The position numbers and the translations under genes are program-made. A stretch of DNA of 64,000 bases, from NCBI GenBank assembly GCA_029990175.1, contig JARKIP010000052.1:186001-250000 (forward strand), written 5' to 3'. The stretch comes from Petunia secreta. Its lineage: Eukaryota; Streptophyta; Magnoliopsida; Solanales; Solanaceae. The notes beneath the pieces are model-generated. The model saw only the letters and a list, made by a program, of their open reading frames with translations, ran no database searches and was not told the DNA's origin. Positions 23,928 through 37,039 of the stretch are shown piece after piece. The number at the start of each line of letters is the position of its first letter. The stretch's first letter is position 1.

Positions 23928-24764
23928 TGATGCAATCGAAACTACGAAAGCGATAAAGAGATAAAAACGAGACGAGACTCACACAATTGTTCAAGTAGCA
24001 ATGAAGAACAATGTTTCTCTACACCGTGAACGATGGCCAAGAATCACCTATGCTATGCAACTATCTTCAAAAATCACGAGGTCCTTGCAAATAGAATGAT
24101 CGGAAAGGTTTGAAGTTCAACTCGAATTCTTCCAATTGAAATCAAGCTAAAATTCATAGGTTCAAAGAGAGAGTAATTCTCATATGTTTGTGTATTCAAA
24201 GTGAAGTAAATGAATTCAAGACTAATGTAGACTCTTATAGTCTTCTACAAACATAAATGTAATGTCTAAAATACCCCTAAAGTGGGCCAAAACAATAAAA
24301 GTAAGCTTGGGCTATAGTTGGAATTACACCATCAAATAGTAGGAAATTCAGATGGTTGCTCAGCAAAATGGGTGCTCTGCTAAAAATGGGAGGCGGTCCG
24401 CCTCTGCAAGGTGTTTTTGAGACACACAGCGAAGTGGGAGGTCCGCCCAGTGCACAGGGGCGGTTCGCCCAGTGCAGATCCAGAGAACCCTCAATTTCAC
24501 ACTTAGCCAAATTTTGGCTCTTTTCAACTAGGCTGTCCGCCTCTTCCTTTGACTTCTTGAAGGGCCTCAAAATATGCCTCGGATGTCCCTCCTTGCAGCC
24601 TAGATGGTTCTCCTTCTATGGTGCTCTAATGCATGATCTTCAAGGTGGTTCCAGAGCTCCCATCTTCCGCGTCCGCGCCTTGCCATACCAAATGAATGTG
24701 AGCATCATGGAGTGCTTTGGCTTGACTCCTAGTAAAGCGTCTTGGCTTGGCTTGCATTGCATCA
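23928..24764 (-). repeat. 3' LTR of element E
   Basis: 837 bp, TGATGCAATCG to GCATTGCATCA as written on the + strand. The inner edge abuts the polypurine tract at 24765-24776. It carries decayed copies of the AGGCG-N3-CGCCT inverted repeat at about 24390-24545. The start of the LTR (element sense) encodes the C-terminal TRSQAK stretch of the polyprotein. Confidence 0.92.
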
Positions 24765-24776
24765 TCCTCCCCTTCT
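24765..24776 (-). promoter_or_regulatory. Polypurine tract of element E
   Basis: The minus strand reads AGAAGGGGAGGA directly before the 3' LTR; this primes plus-strand DNA synthesis. The core AAGGGGAGGA is identical in B, C, D and F. Confidence 0.85.
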
Positions 24777-27134
24777 TGAGAAGATTTCGTCCTCCAAATT
24801 AAGACGTCATCCTTCAAGGCATCATCACCTACATCAAAAGGAGTCAAGTCAGAAACATTGAAAGTAGTAGAAACATTACTCACCCGACAAGTCTATCACG
24901 GATGCATTGTTGTTGATCTTGGACAACACTTGGAATGGTCCATCTCCTCTTGGTGCCAACTTCCCTTTCCTATGGTTTGGAAATCTCTCCTTGCGGAAGG
25001 GCACCCACACCCAATCTCCCTTCTTGAAATTTACCTTCTTCATTCCTTTATTTTTCTTGGTTGCTATCTTCTCATAGGCCTCCTCCAAGTTCTTCTTCAC
25101 CTTGGCATGAAGTTAAAGTAATGCCTTGGCCCGAGTTTTACCTTTAAAATCAACAACCGCATCCCTTGGTAAAGGGGAAAGATCAAGTGGAATCAAAGGA
25201 TTAAAACCATAAACACACTCAAATGGAGTCATGCCAATCATTCTATGCAAAGTTCGGTTATATGCAAACTCCATGAGTGGTAGCTTATCAATCCAAGTTC
25301 CGGCCTTACCTTTGGTCATGGCCCTAAGTAGATCTTCCAAGATTCGTTTCACCACCTCGGTTTGTCTATCGGTTTGAGGGTGGTGGAACGTAGAGAACAA
25401 TAATTTGGTGCCAAGAGCACCCCACAAACACTTCCAAAAATGGATAAGGAACTTGGAGTCCCTATCACTTACAATGGTGCGAGGCACCCCATGCAACTTT
25501 AACACATTATCAATAAACAATGAAGCTACATGTTGAGCATCATGATTCTTTTTGCACGGAATGAAGTGAGCCGTTTTGGAGAACCTATTAGCGACAACAT
25601 AAATGCTATCGTGTCCTCCTCTAGTCCGGGGTAAAGCCATAACAAAATCCATAGAGATATCAACCTACGGACTAGTAGGTACGGGCAAAGAAGTGTACAA
25701 GCCATGAGTGTTGGATCTAGACTTGGCCTTCTTGCAATCTAAACAAGCATTGCAAAAGAGTTCCACAAGAGGCCTCATCTTTGGCCAATGAAATTGCTCT
25801 TTATGTATGGCCATAGTCTTTTCCACCCCAAAGTGACCCATCAAGCCCCCACAATATGCTTCTTGCACTAGCAATTCTCTCCAAGAGGACTCGGGGACAT
25901 ACACTCTCCCATTCTCGAAAATGTAGCCATCCAGCCATTAGTATTTCTGTACCCTCTCCCCACTCACTAGAGCATCATGAATGCTTTTGAGCTTTTGGTC
26001 AAGTTGATGAGCCTAGAAGCAAGAGTGGTAGCAAGAACGAACTTCATAGAAAGTGCATCGGTTACAACATTGTCCTTCCCCTTCTTGTAATGAATTACAT
26101 AGGGGAAAGTCTCAACGAACTCCACCCATTTGACATGCCTTTTGTTCAACTTCTCTTGGCCTCTAAGATGCTTGAGTGACTCATGGTCACTCTTGATCAC
26201 AAATTCCCTAGGCCATAGATAGTGTTTCCAATGAGCTAGAGCTCTCACAAGTGCATACAACTCCTTGTCATATGTGGAGTAATTCAAGGTTGCACCCTTC
26301 AACTTTTCACTAAAGTAGGCAACAGATTTCCCTTCTTGCATGAGAACACCCCAAATGCCCACACCTGAGGCATCACATTCAACCTCAAATGCCTTTCCGA
26401 AATCGGGCAATGGCAACAAAGGGGCAGTACTCAACCTACTTTTCAACTCTTGGAAAGCCTTCTCTGGAGGCTCTCCCCACAAGAAGGCCTTGTCTTTCTA
26501 CACCAGCTCAGTGAGCGGTGCGGTAATGGTGCTAAAGTCCCTAACAAAGCGCGTATAGAAACTAGCAAGGCCATGGAAATTCCTAACATGATAAACGGTA
26601 GTAGGAGTTGGCCAATCTCTAATAGATTAAACCTTGGACTCATCTACTTCTACACCATTGACACTGACAACAAACCCAAGAAAGAGAACCATTTCAACAC
26701 AAAAGGCACACTTTTTAAAGTTAGCATAGAGCTTTTCGACTCTTAGCACTTCAAGAACTTGACTCAAGTGGCCCACATGGTCATCTATTGATTTGCTATT
26801 TATCAAGATATCATCAAAATAGACGACCAAAAACTTGTTGATAACCGGCTTTAAGACATGTTTCATTAACCGCATGAAAGTGCTAGGTATGTTGGAGAGG
26901 CCAAAAGGCATCACCAACCATTCAGAGAGACCAAATTTGGTCTTGAATGCGGTTTTCCACTCATCACCCGGTTTCATCCGGATTTGGCGGTAGCCGGACC
27001 TAAGGTCTATCTTAGAGAAGACACTAAAACCACTCAATTCATCAAGTATGTCATCAAGACGAGATATGGGATGACGATAGTTTACCGTTATATTGTTGAC
27101 CGCACGACAATCAACACACATCCTCCTTGTCCCG
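24765..27134 (-). pseudogene. Element E pol, 3' part: RT, RNase H, integrase
   Basis: Minus-strand pol in pieces. The RT (27134-26627) has CVDCRAVN, DLRSGYRQI, MPFGLSN and YFDDIL. RNase H (26482-25967) has VECDASGVGI and YDKELYALVRALAHW. The integrase zinc region (25904-25665) is followed by the core (25652-25113) with D in SDRDSKF and E in QTEVV. A C-terminal domain (25100-24880) has KKGDWVWVPF and INNNASVIDL. Stops and frameshifts separate every block. The reading continues into the 3' LTR. F interrupts RT immediately upstream at KKDG; the rest of E's coding region lies beyond F. Confidence 0.88.
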
Positions 27135-27935
27135 TGATGCAATCGAAACTACGAAAGCGATAAAAGATAAGAAATGAGACGAGACTCACACGAAAGTTCA
27201 AGTAGCAATGAAGAATTTGTTCCGTTACACCCCAAACGATTGGAAAGAATCACCTACGCTATGCAACTATCCTCAAGAATCACGAGGTTCTTGCAAATAG
27301 AATGATCGGAAAGGTTTAAAGTTCAACTCGGAATCCACCAATTGAAATCAAGCCATAATCAAGGGTTTTCAATAGAGAGAGTTTCATATGTTTTGTGTAT
27401 TCAAAGTAAGCTAAATGAATTCAAGACCTAATGAAGACTCTTATAGTCTTCTACAACTTGTAATGAAAGGTCCTAAATACCCCCAAAGTGGGTTAAAACA
27501 TTAAAGGCCACTTAGGGCTAAAGTAGGAATTACATGCTAAAAACAAAAGAAACCCGTCATGCTGGCACAGGGAGGCGGTCCGCCTCCCCCAACTAGGCGG
27601 TCTGCCTCATGAAGGTCCTGAGAGCAACCAGTGAGTAGGCGGTCCGCCTCCCTCAACTAGGCGGTCCGCCTCACCTAGATCCAGAGAGTCAACAATTTGT
27701 AGGCGGTCCGCCTCTTCCTGAAGCTTCTCGAAGTGCCTCAATTTGTGTCTCTTGAGCCTCTCCATGTGGTCTAAGTGGTCCTCCATCCATGGTGCTCCAA
27801 TTCATGATCTTCAAGGTTGTTCCGGAGCTTCCATCTTCCACGTCCAAGCTCTTCCCTACCAAGTGAATGTGAGCATCATGGATTGTTTTGGCTTGACTTC
27901 TAGTATAGGGTCTTTGCTTGGATTGCATTGCAACA
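27135..27935 (-). repeat. 3' LTR of element F
   Basis: 801 bp. It holds five copies of the inverted repeat AGGCGGTCCGCCT or one-base variants (27573-27585, 27595-27607, 27637-27649, 27659-27671, 27701-27713), in the element's U3 region. Confidence 0.93.
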
Positions 27936-27945
27936 TCCTCCCCTT
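27936..27945 (-). promoter_or_regulatory. Polypurine tract of element F
   Basis: AAGGGGAGGA on the minus strand, touching the 3' LTR. Confidence 0.85.
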
Positions 27946-30900
27946 CTTGAGAAGATTTCGTCCTCGAAATTAAGGCGTCATCCTCCAAGGCATCATCACC
28001 TACATCAAAAGAAGTCAAGTCACTAACATTGAAAGTATTCGACACATTATACTCACCCGGTAAGTCTATCACATAGGCATTATTGTTGATCTTGGACAAC
28101 ACTTACAGGGTCCATCTCCCATTGGTGCCAACTTCCCCTTCCTATGGTTTGGAAATCGTTCCTTGCGGAAGTGCATCCACACCTAATCTCCCTTCTTCAA
28201 ATCCACCTTCTTCCTTCCTTTGTTCTTCTTGGTTGCTATCTTCTCATAGGCCTCCTCCAAAGTTTTCTTCACCTTGGCATGAAGTTCAAGCAATACCTTG
28301 GCCCGAGCTTTACCTTCAAAATCAACAACCACATCCCTTGGCAAAGGGGTAAGATCAAGAGGAATCAATGGGTTAAAACCATAAACACACTCAAACGGAG
28401 TCATGCCAATCATACGATGCAATGTGCGGTTATATGCAATCTCCGTGAGTGGTAGCTTATCAATCCAAGTCCCGGCCTTACCTTTGGTCATGGCTCTAAG
28501 TAGAGCTCCCAAGGTTCGGTTCACCACCTCGGTTTGCCCATCGGTTTGAGGGTGATGGGACGTAGAGAATAACAATTTGGTGCCAAGAGCACCCCACAAA
28601 CACTTCCAAAAATGGCTAAGGAACTTGGAGTCCCTATCACTAACAATGGTGCGAGGCACCCCATGCAATTTCAAGACATTATCAATAAACAAGGAAGCTA
28701 CATGTTGTGCATCATTAGTCTTTTTGCACGGAATGAAGTGAGCCATTTTGGAGAACCTATCAACGACAACATAAATGCTATCGTGTCCTCCTCTAGTCCG
28801 GGGTAAAGCCATAACAAAATTCATAGAGATATCAACCCACGGACTAGTAGGTACGGGCAAAGGAGTGTACAAGCCATGGGCATTGGATCTAGACTTGGCC
28901 TTCTTACAATCTAAACAAGCATTGCAAAATCGTTCCACAAGAGGCCGCATTTTTGGCCAATGGAATTGCTCTTTAAGTATGGCCATAGTCTTATCCACCC
29001 CAAAGTGACCCATCAAGCCCCCACAATGTGCTTCTTGCACTAGTACATCTCTCCAAGAGGACTCAGGAACACAAACTCTACCTTTTTTAAAGATATAGTC
29101 TTCAACCCATTGGTACTTTTCAACTCTTTCTCCCTTCTCAAGGGCTTCATGAATGCTCTTTAGCTTAGGGTCTTGGGCATACATCAACTTAATGCTCTCA
29201 AAACCCATGAGCTTGGAGGCAAGAGTGGTGGCTAGAGCAAATTTCCTAGAAAGTGCATCCGCCACAACATTGCCTTTTCCTTTCTTGTATTGAATGACAT
29301 AGGGAAAAGACTCAATGAACTCTACCCACTTGGCATGACGCTTGTTCAATTTCTCTTGGCCCCTAAGATGTTTGAGTTACTCATGATCACTCTTTATCAC
29401 GAATTCCCTAGGCCAAAGATAATGTTGCCAATGAGCGAGATCTCTCACTAGGGCATACATCTCCTTGTCATACGTAGAGTAGTTCAAGGAGGCACCCTTC
29501 AATTTCTCACTAAAGTAGGCTATGGGTTTTCCATCTTGCATTAAAACACCACCAATTTCCACCCCCGAGGCATCACATTCAACCTCAAATGCCTTTCCGA
29601 AGTCAGGAAATTGCAATAGAGGGGCGGTACTCAACCTATTTTTCAATTCTTGGAAGGCCTTCTCTTGAGGCTCTCCCCACACAAAAGGCTTGTCCTTCTT
29701 CACCAATTCGGTGAGTGGAGCGGCAATGGAGCTAAAGTCTTTCACAAATCGTCTATAGAAACTAGCAAGACCATGAAAGCTCCTCACTTGAGTCACGGTA
29801 GTAGGAGTAGGCCAATCATGAATGGCCTCTACCTTAGACTTATCTACCTCCACTCCTTGGGCACTCACAACAAACCCAAGAAAGAATACCTTTTCAACAC
29901 CAAATGCACACTTCTTAAAATTAGCATAGAGCTTTTCGGCTCTCAACACTTCAAGCACTTGCCTTAAGTGATCAACATGGTCGTCTATTGATTAGCTATA
30001 TATCAATATATCGTCAAAGTAGACGATCACAAACTTGTTGATGAATGGCTTTAGAACATGGTTCATTGGCCCCATGAAAGTGCTAGGTGCGTTGGAGAGG
30101 CCAAAGGGCATCACCAACCATTCATATAGACCAAACTTGGTCTTGAATTCGGTTTTCCATTCATCCCTGGGTTTGATCCGGATTTGATGGTAACCGGACC
30201 TAAGGTCTATCTTCGAAAAGATGCTAAAACCACTAAGCTCATCTAACATGTCATCTAAACGAGATATGGGGTGTCGATACTTTACCGTGATCTTGTTGAC
30301 CGCACGACAATCCACACATATCCTCCAAGTGCTATCCTTCTTTGGAACAAGGATCACGGGTACGGCACAAGGATTCAAGCTTTCCCTCACCAAGCCCTTT
30401 GTAAGCAATTCATCTACTCGCTTTTGCAACTCCCTTGTGTCCTCGGGATTGCTTCTATATGCCGGCTTGTTTGGGATTTGAGATCCCGGGACAAAGTCAA
30501 TTTGATGTTCTATACCCCTCAAGGGAGGTAATCCATCGGGCATCTCATCCGGGAACATGTCCCCATAATCCTTCAAAACATTTTCAAAAGCACTAGGCAA
30601 AGGGTTAGAAGAATAATCAAATTCGGAAGTAAGAATCATACCTTTGTACACTAGGCAAATGAGTAGTTTGTTGCCATCATTTCCTCTCAAAAGTTCACCC
30701 GGTTGCATCATGGCACAAATGCCACCGGTAGAAGATGGTGGAGTCACCACCAAGCTCTCGGCCAAAGGGCTAGTCTCAATAACCGACTTAGCCTTTGCCG
30801 CTTCCCTCAATTCCCTCGTGCGCTTGTAATCATCACTTACTTGCTTGGGCGACAAGGGTTTGAGCACAAACTTTTTCCCTTCATGCTTCACCGTGTAGGT

Positions 30901-32793
30901 GTTGGCACGGCCATCATGAACCACATGTCGATCAAATTGCCATGGCCTTCCAAAGAGAAGGTGGCATGCTTGCATGGGCACAACATCGAACATGTGTTCA
31001 TCCACATAGTTCCCTATCTTGAACTTGATCATGCATTGTTTGACCACCCTCAATTCACCACACTCACTAAGCCATTGCGAACGGTAAGGACTTGGGTGTT
31101 TTAAGGTGGGTATTTTCAATTGGGAAACTAGTGTTTGGCTAATGATATTGGCACAACTTCCCGAGTCAATAATCATGGAACAAAGGAGTCCCATGACTCG
31201 GCATTTAGAATGGAAGAGGTTCTCTCTTTGCAAGGTCTCACTATCCTCCGCACACATGGCTCCTAAACTCCTCCTCACAACAAGGAAGGCATGGGCATCA
31301 TCATCATCCTCCATTGCAACCTCCCCATCATCACCCTCTACTCCCTCATCCTCGGACTCACTATCTTGTTCATACACCAATTCACCCACCACAACCATAG
31401 TTTTCCGGGTAGGGCAATCTTTGGAAATATGTCCGTAACCCTTACATTTATAGCATTGAGTAGAAGTAGAAGTAGGATTGCTCAAATGAGTTTTAGAGTT
31501 ACCTCCTACATGCAGTGTGGACTTCTCATAAGGCTTCTTCACATCTTTGCTAGCAATTGATCCACTTGTGTTTGGAAACCTTGCATTTGGTGTAGGAGTC
31601 TTCCACTCCTTTGGCTTACTCATGGGAGTAGTAGTGCTACTCTTGTAACGAGTGGACTTCTCCTCTTTGAGCCATTTCTCTGCTTCAACCGCATCATCAT
31701 AGAGGTCATAGTGGTTGTCATACTTGTGGAACTTCAATTGAGAGGCTATGTCTCGATTCAAACCACTTCTAAAATGGATCTCGGCCGGTCCATTATCTTC
31801 TCCATCCAAGTCTAGGGTCATCCGAATTTGCTCAAACTCATTGAAGTATTCCCCAACCGTTTTGTACCCTTGCTTCAATTCATAGAGGCGTTTGTATTGG
31901 GCATGACGGTATTGCTCGGTCAAATACTTCTCATCCATCACTCGAAGCAATTCTCCTCAAGTAACATTGATGGCCATGGCATTTCTCCTTCTACTTCTCT
32001 TGACCGACTCCCACCAAGTAGAAGCAAAGGACTCAAAGGAAGATATTGCATACTTGGCCTTTTTCTCCTCGGTCATGTCATTGGTGTCAAATATTCGCTC
32101 CATGGACAACTTCCAATCAATGTACTCCACCGGGTCACTACTCCCTTTGAAAGAAGGAATAGTGAGCTTCACACTATTAAGGTTGTTATTTTCTCGACCC
32201 CCTTGGTACGGCTCCGGTTGGCCTCCAAAGTTATCTCCATAACCACCATAATCCCTCCTAGCATTCCCTCCAACATATCCTATGGGTGGCCCTCGACCTC
32301 GGCCTCTACCCCTATCCATACTGCGACCCCAATTCATGGCTCTCCCGTTCAGATTAGGAGCCCCATATTCACTACCACCATACTCTTCCTCCTCCCCTTC
32401 TTGAGCTTGATCAACTTGCTCAAGAAGTTGCACATGTCGAATAGGTCTGGGAAGTGGAACATTTCTTTGGGGATTGCCCACTATGTGAGGAATGCTCACT
32501 CGTTGGGTATTCCCCAACACTTGTTCATTTCTTTCGCGATCTTCCTTTACCCGTTGTTGTCTAAGTAACTCAACAACTTGTTCTGGGGTAAAGGTGGAAC
32601 TAGATGTACCTTCACCGGCTTCAACTTGGACACTCGAGGTCCCTTTCTCAACTTGGACACTCGGGGTCTCTTTCTCGGTTTGGATACTTGAAGTCACCTT
32701 CGCGAGGTTCTCAATCCTTAGGCTCATACTATCCAATTTGGCAAGGATAGTAGCCAAGGCATTCTTCGTGGTATCATCTCCTTCGTTGGACAT
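27936..32793 (-). pseudogene. Element F gag-pol polyprotein, nearly intact
   Basis: ATG at 32793 (MSNEGDDTTKNALATILAKL) opens one frame running 4.6 kb. Domains in order: gag with WWESVKRSRRR-type core (about 32090-31700), CX2CX4HX4C knuckle (about 31450), aspartic protease IIDSGSC (about 31170), RT with YFDDILIYS (about 30010), RNase H (about 29590), integrase zinc region (about 28920) and core (D in SDRDSKF, E in QTEVV). Single stops lie near 31953 (Trp expected from context), 29990, 29374 and 28184 (Trp expected). A small indel near 28105 shifts the frame, which then runs on into the 3' LTR. A few changes separate this copy from a complete frame. Confidence 0.92.
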
Positions 32794-33804
32794 TGTACCT
32801 ACAACAATAAAAAACAAGCAAAGAGATTAGAGTAAAAGTCCTCACTCACTCCCTTACTTTAGTTTGCCTCTCGGGTTCACTCAAGTTTGGGGTAGGTTCA
32901 CTCTAGCTTGATTCCAAAAGTCTTCCTCGGAGTTGAACAACCACCTCAACAATCAAACAACTCAACAAGTTCCCAATGCTCTTCGGGAAGAGTGGATTCA
33001 ATGGGACTCTATGGACGTTCATCTTTTATGTGAGCACTTGAGCCAAGGTAATTCTACGAGTCTTCTTGGAATTTATCAACCACCAACACGCACGAATATC
33101 CTAAGCGCTCAATGGATTAGTACTAGTTGAGTTGGAGATTTACTCGCAAAGTACTAACCGGAAGTAATGGAAGCAAAGAAAACACGAAAACTTAAGAAAC
33201 AAACTACCCGGACACCTTCCCAGGGGTAGGCGGTCCGCCTAGGCACAGGGGCGGAGCGCCTCCAAAATTCTAGAGAGCTTGCAAGGGTGAGGCGGTCCGC
33301 CTATAATGAGGGGCGGTCCGTCTAGGGCTAATTCCTGCACAGCTTCAACTTCGATTCTTGGTTTTTGGCACCCAATTTTTCCAACGTTTTCAAGATGTTT
33401 TCCCAATCCAATGGTACCCCAATGTATATTCAACTATTACAAGAAAATCCCAATGATTTATAACATCAACCAACCAATAAAATTCCAAATCAAGAAAATT
33501 TTGCACAATTTCTAGGGTTTTCAATTCTTGGGGCTTTGATTTTCAAATTTTCGATTCACAACCTTAAAACGAGTTTTGTGGGTACCCAATCAACGGGAAT
33601 GTGATAACAAACAATCCCCAGTAACAATCATCAAAGAAAACATCATAACCAAGAACATCTAGTGATTTTTTTGTGATTTTTGGTTTTTAAATTTTTTTCT
33701 TCTTTTTCAAATAAACAAGAACAAGAACATGAAAACAAACAAGATGCAAAGATGACAAGCACGAAGAGTAGGACGAGGGTTCGTAAGAACGTAACCCTAG
33801 CCTT
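32794..33804 (-). other. Untranslated leader of element F
   Basis: About 1 kb between primer site and gag. It ends (minus strand) with a CTAAT site, a T-rich run and TTGTTGTAG five bases before the gag ATG, resembling an intron 3' end. It has two full AGGCGGTCCGCCT copies (33228-33240 and 33290-33302) and two partial ones. No open frame of note. Confidence 0.75.
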
Positions 33805-33816
33805 GCTCTGATACCA
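33805..33816 (-). promoter_or_regulatory. Primer binding site of element F (tRNA-iMet)
   Basis: The minus strand reads TGGTATCAGAGC two bases inside the 5' LTR, the usual initiator tRNA-Met complement of plant Ty3 chromoviruses. Confidence 0.9.
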
Positions 33817-33818
33817 AC

Positions 33819-34632
33819 TGATGCAATCGAAACTACGAAAGCGATAAAAGATAAGAAACGAGACGAGACTCACACGAAAGTTCAAGTAGCAACGAAGAAC
33901 TTGTTCCGTTACACCCCGAACGATTGGAAAGAATCACCTACGCTATGCAACTATCCTCAAGAATTACGAGGTTCTTGCAAATAGAATGATCGGAAAGGTT
34001 TGAAGTTCAACTCGGAATCCACCAATTGAAATCAAGCCAATATCAAGGGTTTTCAGTAGAGAGAGTTTCATATGTTTTGTGTATTCAAAGTAAGCTAAAT
34101 GAATTCAAGACCTAATGAAGACTCTTATAGTCTTCTAAAACTTGTAATGAAAGGTCCTAAATACCCCCAAAGTGGGTTAAAACATTAAAGGCCAAGTAGG
34201 AATTACATGCTAAAAACCAATGAAACCCGTCATGCTGGCACAGGGGGTAGGCGGTCCGCCTCCCCCAACTAGGCGGTCCGCCTCATGAAGGTCCTGAGAG
34301 CAACCAGTGAGTAGGCAGTCCGCCTCCCTCAATTAGGCGGTCCGCCTCGCCTAGATCCAGAGAGTCAACAATTTGTAGGCGGTCCGCCTCATTTGGTAGG
34401 CGGTCCGCCTCTTCCTGAAGCTTCTTGAAGTGCCTCAATTTGTGTCTCTTGAGCCTCTCCATGTGGTCTAAGTGGTCCTCCATCCATGGTGCTCCAATTC
34501 ATGATCTTCAAGGTTGTTCCGGAGCTTCCATCTTCCACGTCCAAGCTCTTCCCTACCAAGTAAATGTGAGCATCATGGATTGCTTTGGCTTGACTTCTAG
34601 TAAAGGGTCTTTGCTTGGATTGCATTGCATCA
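33819..34632 (-). repeat. 5' LTR of element F
   Basis: 814 bp. It contains six copies of the AGGCGGTCCGCCT repeat between about 34249 and 34410 (one with a G-to-A change), one more than the 3' LTR. Confidence 0.93.
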
Positions 34633-34637
34633 TCCCG

Positions 34638-37039
34638 TCCTTCTTTGGCACAAGAATAACTGGTATGGCACATAGACTCAAGCTTTCTTGAATCAAGCCT
34701 TTGTTGAGCAACTCATCTATTTGCTTTTTCAATTCCTTTGTATCTTCGGGGTTGCTCCTATAGGCCGGCTTGTTTGGAATTTGGGACCCCAGGACAAAAT
34801 CAATTTGGTGCTCAATTTCCTTCAATGGAGGAAGGCCACTCGGCATCTCTTCCGGGAACATATCCTCAAAAACCTTCAAGACATTCTCAATAGCGCTAGG
34901 CAAAGGGTTAGGGTTAGAAAAATAATCACTGTCGAAATTTAGAACCATACCTTTGTGCACTAGGCAAATGAGCATTTTGGTGCCATCATTACCTCTCAAG
35001 TACTCACCCGGTTGCATCATGGCACAAATGCCACCTTTAGAAGATGGTGGAGTCTTGGCTAAAGTCTTAGTGACCATAACGGACTCTACTTCTTTCAACT
35101 CCCTTATGTGCCTATAGTCATAACTTACTTGTTTAGGTGTACAGGGCGTAAGCACATACTTCTTGCCCTCATGTTTAACCATGTAAGTGTTGGCTCGACC
35201 ATCAAGAACCACATGCTTGTCATATTGCCAAGGCCTACCAAATAAGAGGTGGCAAGCTTGCATTGGCACCATATCAAACATGTGCTCATCTTGATAGTTC
35301 CCAATCTTGAACTTTATCAAAACTTTCTTCACCGCCTTCAATTCCCCATACTCACTCAAGCATTGCAAACGGTAGGGGTTGGGGTGTTTAAGGGTTGGAA
35401 ATTTCAATTGTGAAATAAAAGATTAGATCACCAGATTTTCACAAGTACCCGAGTCAATAATCATGAAGCACACTTGTCCCCTCACTCTACACCTAGCATG
35501 GAACAAGTTCTCCCTTTGCATATCTACTTCCTCCTCGCTCACCATGGCACTCAAACTACGAAGGACCACTAGAAACATATTAGGATCATCACCCTCCGCC
35601 GCTCTCTCTTCTTCCTCAACTACCTCAACATCCTCAACAACCTCACCCTCAGGCTCACTCTCCTCCTCATACACCAACCCATCATCCATGACTATCATTA
35701 TTTTTTGGGTGGGGCATTCTTTGGCAAAGTGGCCATAACCCTTGCACTTGTGGTATTGGAAAGAAGAAGAAGAAGAGAAGGAGTATTTAATTGAGTTTTA
35801 GAGTTACCTCCTACTTCTTTGAAGTCGCTTCTCGTGGTATCCTTCTCAAAAGGCTTCTTCACTTCACGACTCCCACTTGCACCACTTGTGTTTGGGCTCT
35901 TCCATTCTTTGGGTCGAGTCATTAGAGTAGAAGTAATACTCCTAAAGCGAGGAGCTTTTTCTTCCTTGAGCCACTTTTCGGCTTCAACCGCAGCATCACA
36001 AACATCTCAAAGAGAATGAAAGATGTGTAGCCTCAATTGAGAAGCAATCTCCCTACTCAAACAATTCTTGAATCGGATGATAGCTTGCTCTTCATCTTCC
36101 ATTTCCATGTCAAGGGCCATCGGTTCTTGTTAAATTCATTGAAGTACTCATCAACCGATTTGAAGTCTTGTTTCAACTCATAAAGCATTTCAAGTTATTC
36201 TTGCCAGTACTTGGGTGTCACATATTTGGTGCTCATCACCTTTTTCAATTCCTCCCAAGTAATGTTCATTGCATCCCAACTCGCCTCCTGGACCTCTTGA
36301 CGGATTCCCACCAAGTGGAAGAATATGACTCAAATGAAGTAATGGCATAAGTAGCTTTCTTCTCCTCGGACATGTCATTTGTATCAGACACCCGCTCCAA
36401 TTGAACCTTCCACTATAAGAACTTCTTCGGATCACTAGTCCCTTTGAAAGGTGGGATAGTGATCTTCACACTATTTAGGTTGTTGTCACGACCCCCACAG
36501 TTTGGTTTTAGTTGACCCCCATAGTATTCGTCAACTTCATCATTCTCACGCCTCAAGTTCCTCCCCACAAAAGCACTTGGAGGTCCACGAGCTTGCCCAC
36601 GACCTCTATCCATTCCCCGGCCTCCATTCATTGCCCTCCTATTTGGATAGGGAGCATCAAAATCATCATAATTGTCACCAAGTCCGGGGCGCTCCCCTTC
36701 TTGAGCCTCAACAACTTGCTCAAGGGGTGCTATGTTTCTTCGGGGCCTCATGAGTGGAACCTCACCTTGAGGATTGCCCAAGAGTTGGGGATTGCCCAAC
36801 AATCTTTCACGAACAAGAGCTTCTTCCTTCAACTGTTGTTGACGAGTTAGCTCTGCAAATTGATCTGGTCTCATGGTTGAGCCATCATTTGTGCCTTCCT
36901 CGTTATCTTTGTTGACACTCCGGGTCCTTTCTCTTTCAAAGGTCTCAATTTTTAGGTTTAGAGCCTTCACCTCGGCCAAGAAACTAGCCAAGATGTTTGT
37001 TGGGACCTCAACGGTATCCTTTGCCGTTTCTTCTGCCAT
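34638..37039 (-). pseudogene. Element E gag, protease and RT start
   Basis: Minus-strand continuation of E. The gag ATG is at 37039 (MAEETAKDTVEVPTN). Gag contains two LGNPQ repeats (about 36790-36760) and an RGRGQARG stretch, and is broken near 36410, 36190 and 36000. A degraded zinc knuckle lies near 35740. Protease (IIDSGTC, about 35450) is followed by a frame 35407-34638 carrying GRPWQYDKHVVLDG, MQPGEYLRGND, the RT lead-in (SQIPNKPAYRSNPEDTKEL) and VPKKDG, where F cuts in. Several stops and frameshifts make it non-functional. Confidence 0.86.

Larger units (their letters stand above)
27135..34632 (-). mobile_element. Ty3-type LTR element F, nested in E's RT
   Basis: Complete 7498-bp minus-strand element with TG...CA LTRs (27135-27935 and 33819-34632), primer site, polypurine tract and exact duplication TCCCG at 27130-27134 and 34633-34637. 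It splits E's RT between KKDG and the following Thr. Its LTRs differ by only about 10 sites in the first 345 bp by eye, and its polyprotein is the least damaged in the window. Confidence 0.95.

Noticed and set aside
24626..24764. Separate gene at the LTR border
   Set aside because: It is the polyprotein C terminus of E running into its LTR.
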